64,000 bases of DNA from the NCBI RefSeq assembly GCF_017377855.1, contig NZ_JAFREP010000008.1, positions 186,001-250,000 of the forward strand. Reading direction: 5' to 3'. This document shows positions 17,536-27,444 of the stretch, piece by piece; the first letter of the stretch is position 1; each line of letters starts with the position of its first letter. The position numbers and the translations under genes were made by a program. The notes under the pieces were generated by a model that saw only the letters and a list, made by a program, of their open reading frames with translations, was not told where the DNA came from and ran no database searches. The DNA is from Acanthopleuribacter pedis. GTDB taxonomy: Bacteria > Acidobacteriota > Holophagae > Acanthopleuribacterales > Acanthopleuribacteraceae.

Positions 17536-18876
17536 TTGTCAGCCCGCGACATTAACTGGAGTGAGGGGCTGTTCGTTCAGCCTCATCACTTCCAACAGGC
17601 ATTTCTCAATCTGGAAGAACGCCAAGCACGGTTTCCTACGGATTATATTCCGCACTTTCACGGCGTTTCCCAGTTGTCCATCTCCGAAAGTGACTGCGAG
17701 AACTACAACCTGCACATTGCAGAAATTTCTTGCCGCTTTCCCGACGGGACCCGCATCACCTATCCCGGCAACGCCGTGATCGAAAGCCGCCAATTTAAAG
17801 AGCGGCTCGATTCCAACCAGGGCCGCATCGAGGTCTTTTTGGGCTTGCCCAAAATGAACACGGTCGAACCCAATGTGCTGCGTTACGACGCGCGTCCCTT
17901 GGGCGGCGTCAAGTATCGTTACATTTCCAAGGTTGAGGAAATCGGCGACCTGGTAACGGGTAAAAACACCCAAGAACTTGAGGTTAAACTCTACAACCCC
18001 AAGATCCTCTTTTCCGGTGAGTCGACCTTTGGTTACGACGTCATCAAAATCGCCGAGGTCGAACGCGGCGGGCAGTTTAACTCCGTGCCGGAGTTGGATA
18101 AAGAGTACGTACCGCCCTGTTTTTCGGTCAAAGCGTCGGCGTATCTCCAGCACATCATGCGCGAGGTAGGCAACCGGCTGATCGCGAAAAACCGCACCCT
18201 GCGGGACTACTGGAAATCGAAGGACACCGCCACCCTCATGAAAGCCCGCGACGCATTGAAGGTGCAGAGTTTGGCGGTTTCTACCAACTCGTTTTTGCAG
18301 TTGAGCAGTGGGGCCGTGGTTCATCCTTTTGCCTTGTACGGCAAAATCGCCGAAATTATCGGTATGCTGTCGATCTACTGTGAGGACGATAACTTTGTCG
18401 AGGTCCCCATTTACGATCACGACAACCTGGCCAAGTGTTTTAAAACGGCCCACGGCAACCTGATTAAGTTGCTGTCGTTGCTGGAAGAACTCAGCTACGA
18501 GGCCCGTGTTTTCGAAATTTCCGGCGAGTCGCTTAATGTCGACTTTGACGCCCGTTGGTTCGACGACAAATACGAGCACTACATCTGTTTCGAGGCGAAG
18601 ATTGAGGAGCCCGAGGTGCTGCGCCAATTGGGCGGCCTCAAAATTGCCCCGGAAAACATCATCCCAATCCTCAACCAACGACGGATGCGCGGTATCGACT
18701 TGGAAGGGCCGGTGCGCCACCTCAGCCACATTCCTACGTCGCCCTACCACCACTACTTTAAAATCCCCGTGGGTCATGCTCTTTTCCGCAAACTCCAAGA
18801 TCATCCGGTTTTATCCATTTGGGGCAACACCCAATTCGCCGAGCTGGTCACGTTATATATATTGGAAAAGAAATAA
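17536..18876 (+). CDS. tssK: T6SS baseplate-membrane adaptor TssK
   Basis: 446 residues, normal for TssK. The opening INWSEGLFVQPHHFQQ at residues 6-21 is the family hallmark. The start is TTG 17536 with AGGGGG upstream. Further signs are the central LQHIMREVGNR helix, LKIAPENIIPILNQR and the C-terminal HYFKIPVGHALFRKL. It links the TssEFG wedges to the TssJLM membrane complex in the cytoplasm. Confidence 0.95.
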   Translation: MSARDINWSEGLFVQPHHFQQAFLNLEERQARFPTDYIPHFHGVSQLSISESDCENYNLHIAEISCRFPDGTRITYPGNAVIESRQFKERLDSNQGRIEVFLGLPKMNTVEPNVLRYDARPLGGVKYRYISKVEEIGDLVTGKNTQELEVKLYNPKILFSGESTFGYDVIKIAEVERGGQFNSVPELDKEYVPPCFSVKASAYLQHIMREVGNRLIAKNRTLRDYWKSKDTATLMKARDALKVQSLAVSTNSFLQLSSGAVVHPFALYGKIAEIIGMLSIYCEDDNFVEVPIYDHDNLAKCFKTAHGNLIKLLSLLEELSYEARVFEISGESLNVDFDARWFDDKYEHYICFEAKIEEPEVLRQLGGLKIAPENIIPILNQRRMRGIDLEGPVRHLSHIPTSPYHHYFKIPVGHALFRKLQDHPVLSIWGNTQFAELVTLYILEKK

Positions 18877-18884
18877 CCCCTTCT

Positions 18885-18914
18885 CGGCCGCTTCCTACCA
18901 GGCGGCCGGGTTTT
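18885..18914 (+). terminator. possible weak terminator or attenuator between tssK and tssL
   Basis: CGGCCGC pairs with GCGGCCG across a 10-nt loop and is followed by GGTTTT. The T run is short, so read-through into tssL is likely; it may reduce expression of the membrane-complex genes relative to tssK. Confidence 0.35.
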
Positions 18915-19037
18915 GGAGTTTTCGGCCATGAATTCGTTGCGTAACACGTCACAACCCCTTTAGCGACCGGGATCGGTCGCGCCTCCGCGTGTGCCGACGG
19001 TGCCCCCTGCTAGAACCCTCTTATTAGGTGATTGTCC

Positions 19038-19739
19038 ATGGATCTTCGCGATGTAACCCGTGATCTTTTTCTGTTCGCCGCTACCTTTCGGGAACGCCTG
19101 AATCAGGGCAGCCTGCCGCCGGTTCAGACCCTCTACCAAGAAGTGCGCATTCTGTTTGACAAAATGGATCAAGAGGTGGTCTCCAATCCCGCCCTCAGCG
19201 CACGTTACGGCAAAATTAAATACGGGCTGGTGGCCCTGATAGACGAGATCATCGTCAGTTCGACCTGGGCCGAGGCACGCAACTGGCCGGTTTTGGAACT
19301 CGAGTTTTACGCCACCAACATTGCCGGTAACCACTGTTTTGAATTAATTAAGTCCCTAACGCCCGCCGACGTCGACCTGATCGAGGCCTGGTTTTACATC
19401 CTCGCCCTGGGTTTTCGCGGTGAGCTGGCCTTTGAAGAGGCGCGTTGGGAAGAAACGCTGTTGCGTTTGTACCGTCAGTTACCCCAGCGCATTGAGCAAG
19501 GCGATATCAAACTTTCGCCCGAGGCCTACGAGGTTATACCCCGCAAAGCACGCCGCCTTGATCCGCTCTTTTCACTGTGGCGTTCCGTCATTATTTTCGT
19601 CGTGTTTTCCATCATGCTGATCGTTTTCTACCAAGTGGTCTGGCATGCCAAGGTTGACGAGGTTAAAGAAAAGTCAAACACGGTGTTGCTGCAGATGCGC
19701 GACAAGCAACTGGTTGAGACGCTGAAGGATGGTAACTAA
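19038..19739 (+). CDS. tssL: T6SS inner-membrane protein TssL (DotU family)
   Basis: 233 residues from ATG 19038 (AGGTGA 7 nt upstream). The cytoplasmic DotU domain shows FAATFRERL, YGLVALIDEIIVSSTWAEARNWPVLELEFY and the single transmembrane helix near the C-terminus (about 175-198). There is no OmpA-like peptidoglycan-binding extension, so wall anchoring must come from another protein. Its stop overlaps the tssM start (TAATG). Confidence 0.93.
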   Translation: MDLRDVTRDLFLFAATFRERLNQGSLPPVQTLYQEVRILFDKMDQEVVSNPALSARYGKIKYGLVALIDEIIVSSTWAEARNWPVLELEFYATNIAGNHCFELIKSLTPADVDLIEAWFYILALGFRGELAFEEARWEETLLRLYRQLPQRIEQGDIKLSPEAYEVIPRKARRLDPLFSLWRSVIIFVVFSIMLIVFYQVVWHAKVDEVKEKSNTVLLQMRDKQLVETLKDGN

Positions 19740-22700
19740 TGGGCAAAATTCTTGAACTGCTCCGACTAATCCCCGGCAGCGCCAAAGCCCTGACATTTTT
19801 AATGATCGTGGGTGGCGCCTGTTTCTTTGTCTACACCCGCTTTGGCGCCAAGGCCGCCCTGACCTTGTTTGTCGGCATCATGATTATCGCTTTTGCGGTT
19901 TGGGTGTTTAACCAAATCGTGAAATGGCGCGAATCACGTCGCGGTGCTGCTTTTGGCAAAGCGCTCGAAGAATCGGCCGGCCCCTCCAAGGAAGAAGTAA
20001 AAGTTGCCGTCGGCGAACTCAACGAAAAATGGCACGAGGCCCTGGAGAACCTGCGCAATACCCGCATTGACCTCTACCAGTTGCCCTGGTACCTCTTGAT
20101 CGGCGAGCCCCAGTCGGGTAAGTCGACCACGCTCAAATTTTCCGGCCTGAAATTTCCCATCGGGGTTGAATCGATCTCGGGTGGTGGTGGTACCCGTAAC
20201 TGTGACTGGTGGTTTACCGAACAGGGCGTGATCCTCGACACCGCCGGTCGCTTCACCTTCCAAGAAGGCACCGCGACCGACTCGGCCGAATGGGAACACT
20301 TCCTCGGTTTGCTTTCCAAGTACCGACCCTATTGCCCCATCAACGGTGTCATCCTGGTTATTCCGGTCGATGCGCTGTTGAATGACGACGACAAGCTGCT
20401 CGAAACCAAGGCGCGCAATATCAGTGAAAAACTGCTGACCGTCCAGCGCCAGTTGGCGATTCAGTTTCCGGTTTATGTGCTGATCACCAAATGCGACCAA
20501 ATCTACGGCTTTACCCAGTTCTTTAACAAACTGAACGCCGACCAACAGCGGGAGATGTTCGGCTGGTCCAACCCCAAACAAGATTCCGGCTTTAGTCTGG
20601 ATACCTTTGGCGAGAGTTTTGGGCAAATTTCGGCGCGCATCGATCAGATCCGCAACAGCCACTTCAGCCAGCCGCACTTGCATGACGAGGTCGACAAAAC
20701 CTTTATCTTCCCGGAAGAGTTCCGCACCATCAAAGAACCCCTGCAACGTTACATGCACCTCATTTTCGAAGGCAGCGTGTACAAGGATCCTTTGTTTTTC
20801 CGCGGTTACTACCTGACCTCCGGCCTGCAAGAAGGTCAGCCGATTGTCAAAGCCTGTCAGGCCATGTTCCAAGGCGGCGCCATGCCGCAAAACCTGGAAA
20901 AGATTTTCACCCGCTCGCGCGCCTTCTTCATCCGTGACTTCTACTCCGAAAAAGTGTTCCCGGAAGAAGGTTTGGTTCAGCGTGCGGCCGACCTGATGCG
21001 CAAAGACAAAATGAAACGGCGTTTTATCTACGCCGTGAACATCGCCATTTTTGTGCTGGGCGCGGTTTTTGTCTTTTTCATGTACAACAGCCTGAGCAAA
21101 CGCTTGAATCCGCCGATGCAGGCCATCGACCAAACGGTGAGCGTGTTGAACCAGGTCGAGGGCTCCTTCTTTAGAGATAAGGAAGCGCGGCGAAGTATCT
21201 TCGAGGCATTGAGTTACCTAAAAAGTTCGGTGAACGACACCCGCGACAGCGGTTTCCTGTTGTTCCTCAAAACCCGCCAGAACGAATTGACGGCCCACTT
21301 GCAAGATACCTTTGGGTATCTGTTCCTGGATCGCATCATGCTGGAAATGTTTAACCAGGTTGACGCCCAGTTGCGCGAGTTTGATGTGGCCAGTGCCCGT
21401 GCCGACCTCAGCAGCGAGGCGGAATTGAAGCTGTTAACCAACGCCATGAAGGAGCTCAAACGCTGGCAGTACGCCGCTGCTGAGAATCGTTTGGACGAAT
21501 TGGACGACGCCTCAATCGAACCGTTTCTCGATCTTGTGATTAACGACGAGTGGAACCTCGAGCTACAGGACCTGTTGGGTGAAGATACCCTCAAACGCAC
21601 GCTGCAGCGCTGGTTTAGTGAGGTCGATACCCGCAGTTCCGACCGCTTGCAGAAATTCTTCAAATCCTACATGGTCGACAAATCGACCGGCATGTACGCC
21701 AGCCTTGGCGAGAAGGTCGATAGCTTCTACCGCAACCAACCCGAGTTGGATTTGTATCGCGAAAAAGTCGGCATCCTCGAGGACATGAAAGAGTTGTACG
21801 AGGCGATCAAACGCCCCAACTTGGACCGCCTTGAGTACCATCAAAAATTGTCCAACTTGGCCGGTTTCTTCGCGGTGAGCAAGCGCGAAGTTATGGCGAA
21901 CCAAAACGACCGCTATCTTTCCTTCCCTGTCATTCGCGAGGAAATTGCTAAGGCGCTCGGCGAGGAATACGTCGCGCTCCTGCCGAAGGAAGCCGAACCC
22001 GAGGGTGATAAAGAAAATCGTTCCTTGCTGGAATCGGGCGGCGACCTGTTCTCCAAAGGCAGCGAAATGTTGGGCCGTTACAAAGATATGCGCGGCAAGT
22101 TACCCAACCACAGTTCCTTTGTCAAAGTGTTGGTGCGTCGCGATTTGGACCAACTTCCCGATCCGCGCAAAATCTTTCCGCCAGGTCCCGAGGGCAACCT
22201 TTCTTATGATGAGGTTCACTTCAAGTTCTACAACCGTTTGCTGGCCGAATACATGGCCAAGTTCAGCGACGACAGCGTGCCTTACAAAGGCATCGTCGAC
22301 TCACAAAACGAACTGAACGGGAAACTGGACAGCTTGTTTGTGGAAGGCGCCAAGCGCGTTTCCACCTTGCGTGACCTGTTCGACGAGAAAATCCTCGAGT
22401 TTATCGATCTGCACAAGGCCGAGCCGCGTACCTTGGAACGTTTTGAGCAAGCCGTCGGCGATTTCAAACGCGCCTCGGTTTTGCGTGAAATGAAAACCTT
22501 GGAGCAAACCCTTAACGACGTGCTCTCAACCATTCCCGACGAGGTGCCCGAGGCGCCGAGCAGTTGGGGGGCCATTGTTACCGGCTTTAACGACATCAGC
22601 GATAACGGTCAAAAGTTCGACGGCTTTGTGAAGTTGCCCGACTTGTTATTGCGTGAATTCAAAGGCCGGCCCAAGCGCAACATTGCCCGCATTTACCTGG

Positions 22701-23743
22701 GCGGCGGCGGCCCGATCCCCGCGGTTGACAACTATGCCAAAACCGCGGAGAAAGTTTTGGAGCGGTTCAGCACCGCGCTGGCCTCGCTCAATGCAATTTC
22801 CACCCAGGACCTTAAGAAAAACGAAAGTTTTTACCTGAGTGGTCGTTTCGAGCAATACGCCGACCTGCGCATTAAGGACAACGTGATTGAGGAATACGGC
22901 GATAAACGCAGTGTTCCCGTTTACCTTACCGCCCATCTCGACGCACTGGACAAATGGTCGACCAATGCGATTCAGGCCTTTTTCCGTCGGGTCAGCAGCG
23001 CCGATCCTTGTCCCGAATGCGGCAGCTCACGCCGTAAATTGGGTGACGCGGTGCGCGACGCCGGGATTGGTTTCCCCATGCGTTTCGACTCACAGGTTCG
23101 GGTGACACCCCAAACCGGTGAGGGCGCGTTGATTTCCCCCAGCATTACGCCTAAGGAAAAGTTGGATCATCTGTTCTCGGTCCTTTCGGTTTACAAACCG
23201 GAGAACCGGACGCCGGCGATGGAAAATTACGTTAAGAAAAACGGCTTGGAAGGGTTTTTGGAACGTGCTTTTGCATGGGAAGAAGCCGTGCGCGTCATGC
23301 TGGCCGAGGGTTTGGAAATTTCCTACAAAATGGAAGACAAACCCGGGTTCGAACCGGTGGGGCGGACGAAGAACATTTCAACCGACTTCACCCTGGCGCA
23401 ACTCAGCGGTCACTTTACGGGCCGCAACCTGAACTTGAACTCACCAAGTTTTACCAAGTTGGAGAAAAACGACTCGGCCGAGGATGATAAACTTGTTTTT
23501 CGTTTATTTAACGATACGCAAGGCAACCGAGCGGAGTCGTTGGTGATCGTGGAAGGTGGCTACCTCGGCATCTTCGCGTTCGCATTAGACGGCAGTACCG
23601 CCAACGATACACGCGACCGTTTTACGCGTGAAATCACCCTGCCGCTCAACACGGGTAACACCGAGGTAAAAGGTTTGTTCCACTTCAAGACTTCGCGATC
23701 CATTCCGGCTCCCCCGGATTGGAGTCGTATCCTGAGGAAGTAG
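19739..23743 (+). CDS. tssM: T6SS inner-membrane channel protein TssM (IcmF family)
   Basis: 1334 residues. Two N-terminal transmembrane helices (about 15-60), a cytoplasmic NTPase-like domain with Walker A GEPQSGKST (about 122) and GGGGTRNCDWWFTEQGVILDTAGRF, a third membrane helix at about 430-450, and a long periplasmic part with the IcmF-related and C-terminal TssJ-contact regions. It spans the envelope and forms the channel with TssL and TssJ. The Walker A is intact, unlike in some TssM proteins. An odd local feature is a CxxC pair (PCPECGSS) at about residue 1088, which could bind zinc or form a disulphide. Confidence 0.94.
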   Translation: MGKILELLRLIPGSAKALTFLMIVGGACFFVYTRFGAKAALTLFVGIMIIAFAVWVFNQIVKWRESRRGAAFGKALEESAGPSKEEVKVAVGELNEKWHEALENLRNTRIDLYQLPWYLLIGEPQSGKSTTLKFSGLKFPIGVESISGGGGTRNCDWWFTEQGVILDTAGRFTFQEGTATDSAEWEHFLGLLSKYRPYCPINGVILVIPVDALLNDDDKLLETKARNISEKLLTVQRQLAIQFPVYVLITKCDQIYGFTQFFNKLNADQQREMFGWSNPKQDSGFSLDTFGESFGQISARIDQIRNSHFSQPHLHDEVDKTFIFPEEFRTIKEPLQRYMHLIFEGSVYKDPLFFRGYYLTSGLQEGQPIVKACQAMFQGGAMPQNLEKIFTRSRAFFIRDFYSEKVFPEEGLVQRAADLMRKDKMKRRFIYAVNIAIFVLGAVFVFFMYNSLSKRLNPPMQAIDQTVSVLNQVEGSFFRDKEARRSIFEALSYLKSSVNDTRDSGFLLFLKTRQNELTAHLQDTFGYLFLDRIMLEMFNQVDAQLREFDVASARADLSSEAELKLLTNAMKELKRWQYAAAENRLDELDDASIEPFLDLVINDEWNLELQDLLGEDTLKRTLQRWFSEVDTRSSDRLQKFFKSYMVDKSTGMYASLGEKVDSFYRNQPELDLYREKVGILEDMKELYEAIKRPNLDRLEYHQKLSNLAGFFAVSKREVMANQNDRYLSFPVIREEIAKALGEEYVALLPKEAEPEGDKENRSLLESGGDLFSKGSEMLGRYKDMRGKLPNHSSFVKVLVRRDLDQLPDPRKIFPPGPEGNLSYDEVHFKFYNRLLAEYMAKFSDDSVPYKGIVDSQNELNGKLDSLFVEGAKRVSTLRDLFDEKILEFIDLHKAEPRTLERFEQAVGDFKRASVLREMKTLEQTLNDVLSTIPDEVPEAPSSWGAIVTGFNDISDNGQKFDGFVKLPDLLLREFKGRPKRNIARIYLGGGGPIPAVDNYAKTAEKVLERFSTALASLNAISTQDLKKNESFYLSGRFEQYADLRIKDNVIEEYGDKRSVPVYLTAHLDALDKWSTNAIQAFFRRVSSADPCPECGSSRRKLGDAVRDAGIGFPMRFDSQVRVTPQTGEGALISPSITPKEKLDHLFSVLSVYKPENRTPAMENYVKKNGLEGFLERAFAWEEAVRVMLAEGLEISYKMEDKPGFEPVGRTKNISTDFTLAQLSGHFTGRNLNLNSPSFTKLEKNDSAEDDKLVFRLFNDTQGNRAESLVIVEGGYLGIFAFALDGSTANDTRDRFTREITLPLNTGNTEVKGLFHFKTSRSIPAPPDWSRILRK

Positions 23744-23745
23744 TT

Positions 23746-25476
23746 ATGCGTTTTTTTGACCGGTTTCGCAACCGTGTCAAAATACCCCCGTTCGGGGTGG
23801 GAATTTACGGGAAGCTGCCTGGTTATAAAGACTTTCTCTTCACCAGTTGCAGCCCCGCCTTCTCCGACTGGAAGATCCTCTTGGATCGTGGGTTCGACAG
23901 TTTAATTCGTGGTGGCATCCCCAACCCCTACGTGTCCCCGGCACGCCGCTTTTTCGTCGACATGAAAGACCAAAAAGTAGGTTTGGTCGGCTGTATTTGG
24001 GACAGTAGTGATGGTTTGCGTTACTTCCCGTTTATGGTTGCAATGACCTTGCCGCGCCGCTACTGCCAAGGCTCTTTTTCCGAGTTCTGGCAGTTATTGG
24101 AACAAATCTGGTGTTATCTCGAAGATTTGAAGCAGGAACTGGAAGGTTTCGACAGCTCGACCGGCATCCTCAAACGGGTGCGTGGTGAAAACCACAAAAT
24201 CGAGCCGTTTGAGCCGACCAAATGGGAAGTCAAGGAACATCCGCTGGCTGAAAAAGCCCGGGGTGACTTTGAACGGGGCATGCTGACCCGGCTCGACTTG
24301 AGTCAAATCAGTGCCCTCGAAGAGTTGGAAGTGATTCACGGTTTGCGCCTGAAGCGGAACCCTTGTTTTATCCTGTGGCCGATCACCCGGTGGCGCGACG
24401 ATCACCGGGGCACCACGCTTGCTTACTTGGGAAGCAAAGGCACGACTGATCTCAACATCCGTTTCTTTCCACCGGTTCAAGACGACCCGCTTCTGGCCAA
24501 AAAGACCAAAACCCCCAATTTGGACGGACCGAGCGTGGATCAACCCTCGGTAAGTGATTCGGGATCCCATTTGAATCCAGGCTTGCCGCGGGTGCGAAAG
24601 CCCGAGCCGGTGCCCGGTCTTTCGGAAGACCACCCAATGCATCCCGCCAATCAAAACAAACAACAACCGCCTTCCAAACCCTCCGAGGAAGGGGATACCT
24701 TTCCTGTCCGCGGTCGTGCCGCCCAGTTCGAGAACGACGAAACCAATGCGCCGACCGAACGCATGAAAGCGGTTGATCCACGGACCCTGGAAGCCAAACA
24801 ATCGAACGAGGCGTCTACACCCCGTGAGGGGATGCCGAGCCAATCGCCGCCACCCGAGGCGCCGACGCGAATGCCGGCGCCCGCGCCGGTCCCAACTCAG
24901 CCGGTCCCATCGGCTGAGCCGGCCGCTGACGATTCAGCGCGCTCGGACGATGCCCCGTCGCCTGTGCCGGTGCCGGGTGCCAAACAAAAGGCGCCTGACG
25001 CGCGGCCTACCACCATGCCGGCGCCCGCGCCGCCACCCGCCGCAAATCCTGAACCGCCGCCTTCCGCCAACTCGGCCCCGGCTCCCGCCGACGGCCCCGC
25101 CCACGGCCCCGCCCACGGCCCCGCCCACCCGCCGTCTGCCGGACCGCCCGCCGGCCCACTGATGGTTTTGGGACAACAGGCAAAAGCGCCCGTGGACGAA
25201 CACGTCGATCCCGACCTTGACAGTACCCAGCCTTTAGACGGTTTGTTGAATGAAGGGAAGACCGAGCCCTTGCCCGTCGCGGAATTACCGACGCGTGAAC
25301 CGGCCGATCTCGAGCCCTTGCGGGAGTACAGCGATTGGGAAGTGGAGGAGGCGCAAGCCGAAATTGAGGCTGCCAAATCACGCAAGATTCCCGAGCTTCA
25401 CGACGACGATATCTTCGATCCCAACGACAGCGCCGGCCCTCTCGATCTTGAAGGGTTGGGGTTGAAGGATCCTTAA
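23746..25476 (+). CDS. tagF: TagF-like T6SS regulator with long proline-rich tail
   Basis: 576 residues from ATG 23746 (GAGGAAG upstream, 2 nt after the tssM stop). The first 200 residues are TagF-like: GVGIYGKLPGYKDFLF, the segment FSDWKILLDRGF, and RYFPFMVAMTLPRR. TagF normally represses T6SS firing after translation by binding Fha or related proteins. Here residues about 265-500 form a disordered Pro/Ala-rich region with a 12-nt repeat near 25093-25130 (PAHG repeats), followed by an acidic C-terminal end with FDPNDSAGPLDLEGLGL. The tail is unusual; TagF proteins are commonly about 150-250 residues. No PppA phosphatase motifs are present. Confidence 0.8.
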   Translation: MRFFDRFRNRVKIPPFGVGIYGKLPGYKDFLFTSCSPAFSDWKILLDRGFDSLIRGGIPNPYVSPARRFFVDMKDQKVGLVGCIWDSSDGLRYFPFMVAMTLPRRYCQGSFSEFWQLLEQIWCYLEDLKQELEGFDSSTGILKRVRGENHKIEPFEPTKWEVKEHPLAEKARGDFERGMLTRLDLSQISALEELEVIHGLRLKRNPCFILWPITRWRDDHRGTTLAYLGSKGTTDLNIRFFPPVQDDPLLAKKTKTPNLDGPSVDQPSVSDSGSHLNPGLPRVRKPEPVPGLSEDHPMHPANQNKQQPPSKPSEEGDTFPVRGRAAQFENDETNAPTERMKAVDPRTLEAKQSNEASTPREGMPSQSPPPEAPTRMPAPAPVPTQPVPSAEPAADDSARSDDAPSPVPVPGAKQKAPDARPTTMPAPAPPPAANPEPPPSANSAPAPADGPAHGPAHGPAHPPSAGPPAGPLMVLGQQAKAPVDEHVDPDLDSTQPLDGLLNEGKTEPLPVAELPTREPADLEPLREYSDWEVEEAQAEIEAAKSRKIPELHDDDIFDPNDSAGPLDLEGLGLKDP

Positions 25477-25606
25477 TCGGCCGCACGATGAGGCCCGTCC
25501 CGAGACCTGCGAGCGTTTTGTTTTTTTGGTGTTCCCGTTGTGTTTGAGTTGGTGTTGAAACGACCCTTGGCGATGGGAATCCTGTACTTCATTCTGGGAG
25601 CAAGTC

Positions 25607-27313
25607 ATGCAATTGGAAGAGTTACTCGTACACAAGGAAGCGATTCTCACCCCGATCAGCGACAGCGACCCTTGCGGTGAGGATCCCAAGTACGAAGACG
25701 CCTACAGCGAGATTAAGGAAGAGGTCGGCAAGATGTCGGCGCTCGGTTCCGGTTCGCCCGATTGGAACAAGGTCGAGGAACACTCGATTAAGTTGTTGAA
25801 AGAAACGGCAAAAGAACTCAACCTTTTTGCCTACCTCGGCTTTGTGTGGTCGCAAAAGTACAAGCTGGCGGGGATGACCGCGGGGATGGACATCGCGGCC
25901 GAGGCCTTGATGAAGTTTTGGGACGACATGCACCCCTCGGCCAAAAAGGTGCGCATTCGCGCGCGCGCGGTGGATTGGTACCACACGCGGTTGTTGGAGC
26001 AATTACCCGATTGCAAAAGCGAAGATCGCGAACTGCTTCAGAAAAGTTTGGATGCTGTAAAAGCGTTAAAAAATGCCGTTTATGAGAAGTTTGAAGACCC
26101 CCCGGTGAACTTCCGCAAGATCCGCACAACCTTTGAGGAATGGCTGGCCCAAGCGCCCGAGCCGGAACCGGAGAAGCCGCCCGAGCCGGAAAAACCGCCT
26201 GAACCGCCGCCACAGGCCGCCGCCGCGCCTGCCCCGGCCGCCGCGCCTGCAGCAGCCGCCCCGGCCGCCCCGGTCGCGGCTGCACCCGCCCCGGCCGCCG
26301 GTCCCGCCATCCAGGCCCCCGCCGTTGCCGGCGACGCTTCTCTCGACGATGTCGCCAAAGCCCTGGTCCAGATGGCGACCGCCTTGCGAACCGCCGATCC
26401 GGCCCACCCCCTGGGTTATCAGTTGCGGCGTATGGGTATTTGGGCGCGCGTTAAAATGCCCAAGGTCAATAACAACCGCGAGATGTTAATCCCTGGACCT
26501 CAGCCCAATGTCATCAAACAGATTGAGCTGGCGATGAGTAAATCCAACTGGACCGCCTTGCAGGCGCAAGTCGAGGGGTTCTTCACCTCGGCACCGCTTT
26601 GGCTTGATCTTCAGTTTTATGCCGCCCAAGCCGCGGAGAACCAGAGCCAAGATGACATCCTTTCGATTATTAAGGCTGAAACCAAACGTTTTGTCGCTCG
26701 CTTTGAAGAATTGCTCGACATTAAATTCAAAGGCGGGATGGCCCTGGCCTCACCGCAAACCAAGGATTGGTTGGAGCAAATCAGCCGCGAAGGCGGTGGC
26801 GGTGGTGGTGAGCCCGATCCCGCCGCGGAGCTTCGCAGCGCGTTGCGTTCCCACGGCGCGGGCGCTTTTGCCGATGCGCTTAATGCCGGTCAGGCCGCCA
26901 TCGACAGCGCGAGTGATCCCCGCGGCAAGATGCGCATGCGCATTGAAGTAGCGGGTTTCTGCCTGGAGGCCGACCAACCGTCCTGGGCCGATGCCATGTT
27001 ACGCGGATTGGTTGAAGAACTCGAATACTACCGTGTCGCCCAATTCGAACCAAAGTTGGCGGGCAAGGCGTGGCGCTTCATGTTGGAAGCTTCGCGCAAG
27101 CTCAAGGCCTTTGACCCGGCCTACGGCGATATGGAACAACGTGCCATGCGCCAACTGGCTCAGTTGGATTTGAGCCACATCGGCGATTTCCCGGTAGAGC
27201 TCAAGAAAAAAGGACCGGGCGGTTTCGGCGGCGGCTTCGGCAAAGGTCCCGCGGCACCCAAACCGGCGGCGGCCCCGGCCCCCGCTGCCGATGCCAAACC
27301 CGCGGGAAAATAG
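25607..27313 (+). CDS. tssA: T6SS protein TssA (ImpA family)
   Basis: 568 residues, GGGAGC upstream. The ImpA N-terminal domain (about 15-150) is clear: ISDSDPCGEDPKYEDAYSEI and KELNLFAYLGFVWSQKYKLAGM. A Pro/Ala linker (about 185-250) follows, then a C-terminal region with VEGFFTSAPLWLDLQFYAAQA. The extreme C-terminus is Gly/Lys/Ala-rich. TssA primes or caps sheath-tube polymerisation. It is the last T6SS gene; 130 bp separate it from tagF, so it may have its own promoter. Confidence 0.9.
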   Translation: MQLEELLVHKEAILTPISDSDPCGEDPKYEDAYSEIKEEVGKMSALGSGSPDWNKVEEHSIKLLKETAKELNLFAYLGFVWSQKYKLAGMTAGMDIAAEALMKFWDDMHPSAKKVRIRARAVDWYHTRLLEQLPDCKSEDRELLQKSLDAVKALKNAVYEKFEDPPVNFRKIRTTFEEWLAQAPEPEPEKPPEPEKPPEPPPQAAAAPAPAAAPAAAAPAAPVAAAPAPAAGPAIQAPAVAGDASLDDVAKALVQMATALRTADPAHPLGYQLRRMGIWARVKMPKVNNNREMLIPGPQPNVIKQIELAMSKSNWTALQAQVEGFFTSAPLWLDLQFYAAQAAENQSQDDILSIIKAETKRFVARFEELLDIKFKGGMALASPQTKDWLEQISREGGGGGGEPDPAAELRSALRSHGAGAFADALNAGQAAIDSASDPRGKMRMRIEVAGFCLEADQPSWADAMLRGLVEELEYYRVAQFEPKLAGKAWRFMLEASRKLKAFDPAYGDMEQRAMRQLAQLDLSHIGDFPVELKKKGPGGFGGGFGKGPAAPKPAAAPAPAADAKPAGK

Positions 27314-27375
27314 GCCTGTGTCGAAGACCTGATCGATCCACCGCATCAACGCGAATCGCCGTGTTGCCTCGTTTT

Positions 27376-27397
27376 GCAAAGGGTTTTGTCCCTTTGC
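27376..27397 (+). terminator. perfect hairpin after tssA, possible terminator
   Basis: GCAAAGGG and CCCTTTGC form an 8-bp perfect stem with a 6-nt loop, 63 bp past the tssA stop. There is no following T run, so factor-independent termination is uncertain; it may mark the 3' end of the rightward T6SS transcript. Confidence 0.35.
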
Positions 27398-27444
27398 TCG
27401 ACGGGGTCGCGCCCGCGTGTTAGGTTTAACTCGGCGGGTGTAAA

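Noticed and set aside
17539..18804. A long open frame of more than 400 codons antisense to tssK (and similar ones antisense to tssM, clpV, tssC and the TssC paralogue).
   Set aside because: They arise from the codon bias of the high-G+C genes opposite, lack family features, and lie fully inside unmistakable tss genes.
25020..25140. Possible CRISPR-like or minisatellite array in the tagF tail.
   Set aside because: Short 12-nt coding repeats (PAHG) in a Pro/Ala-rich protein region, without spacers.
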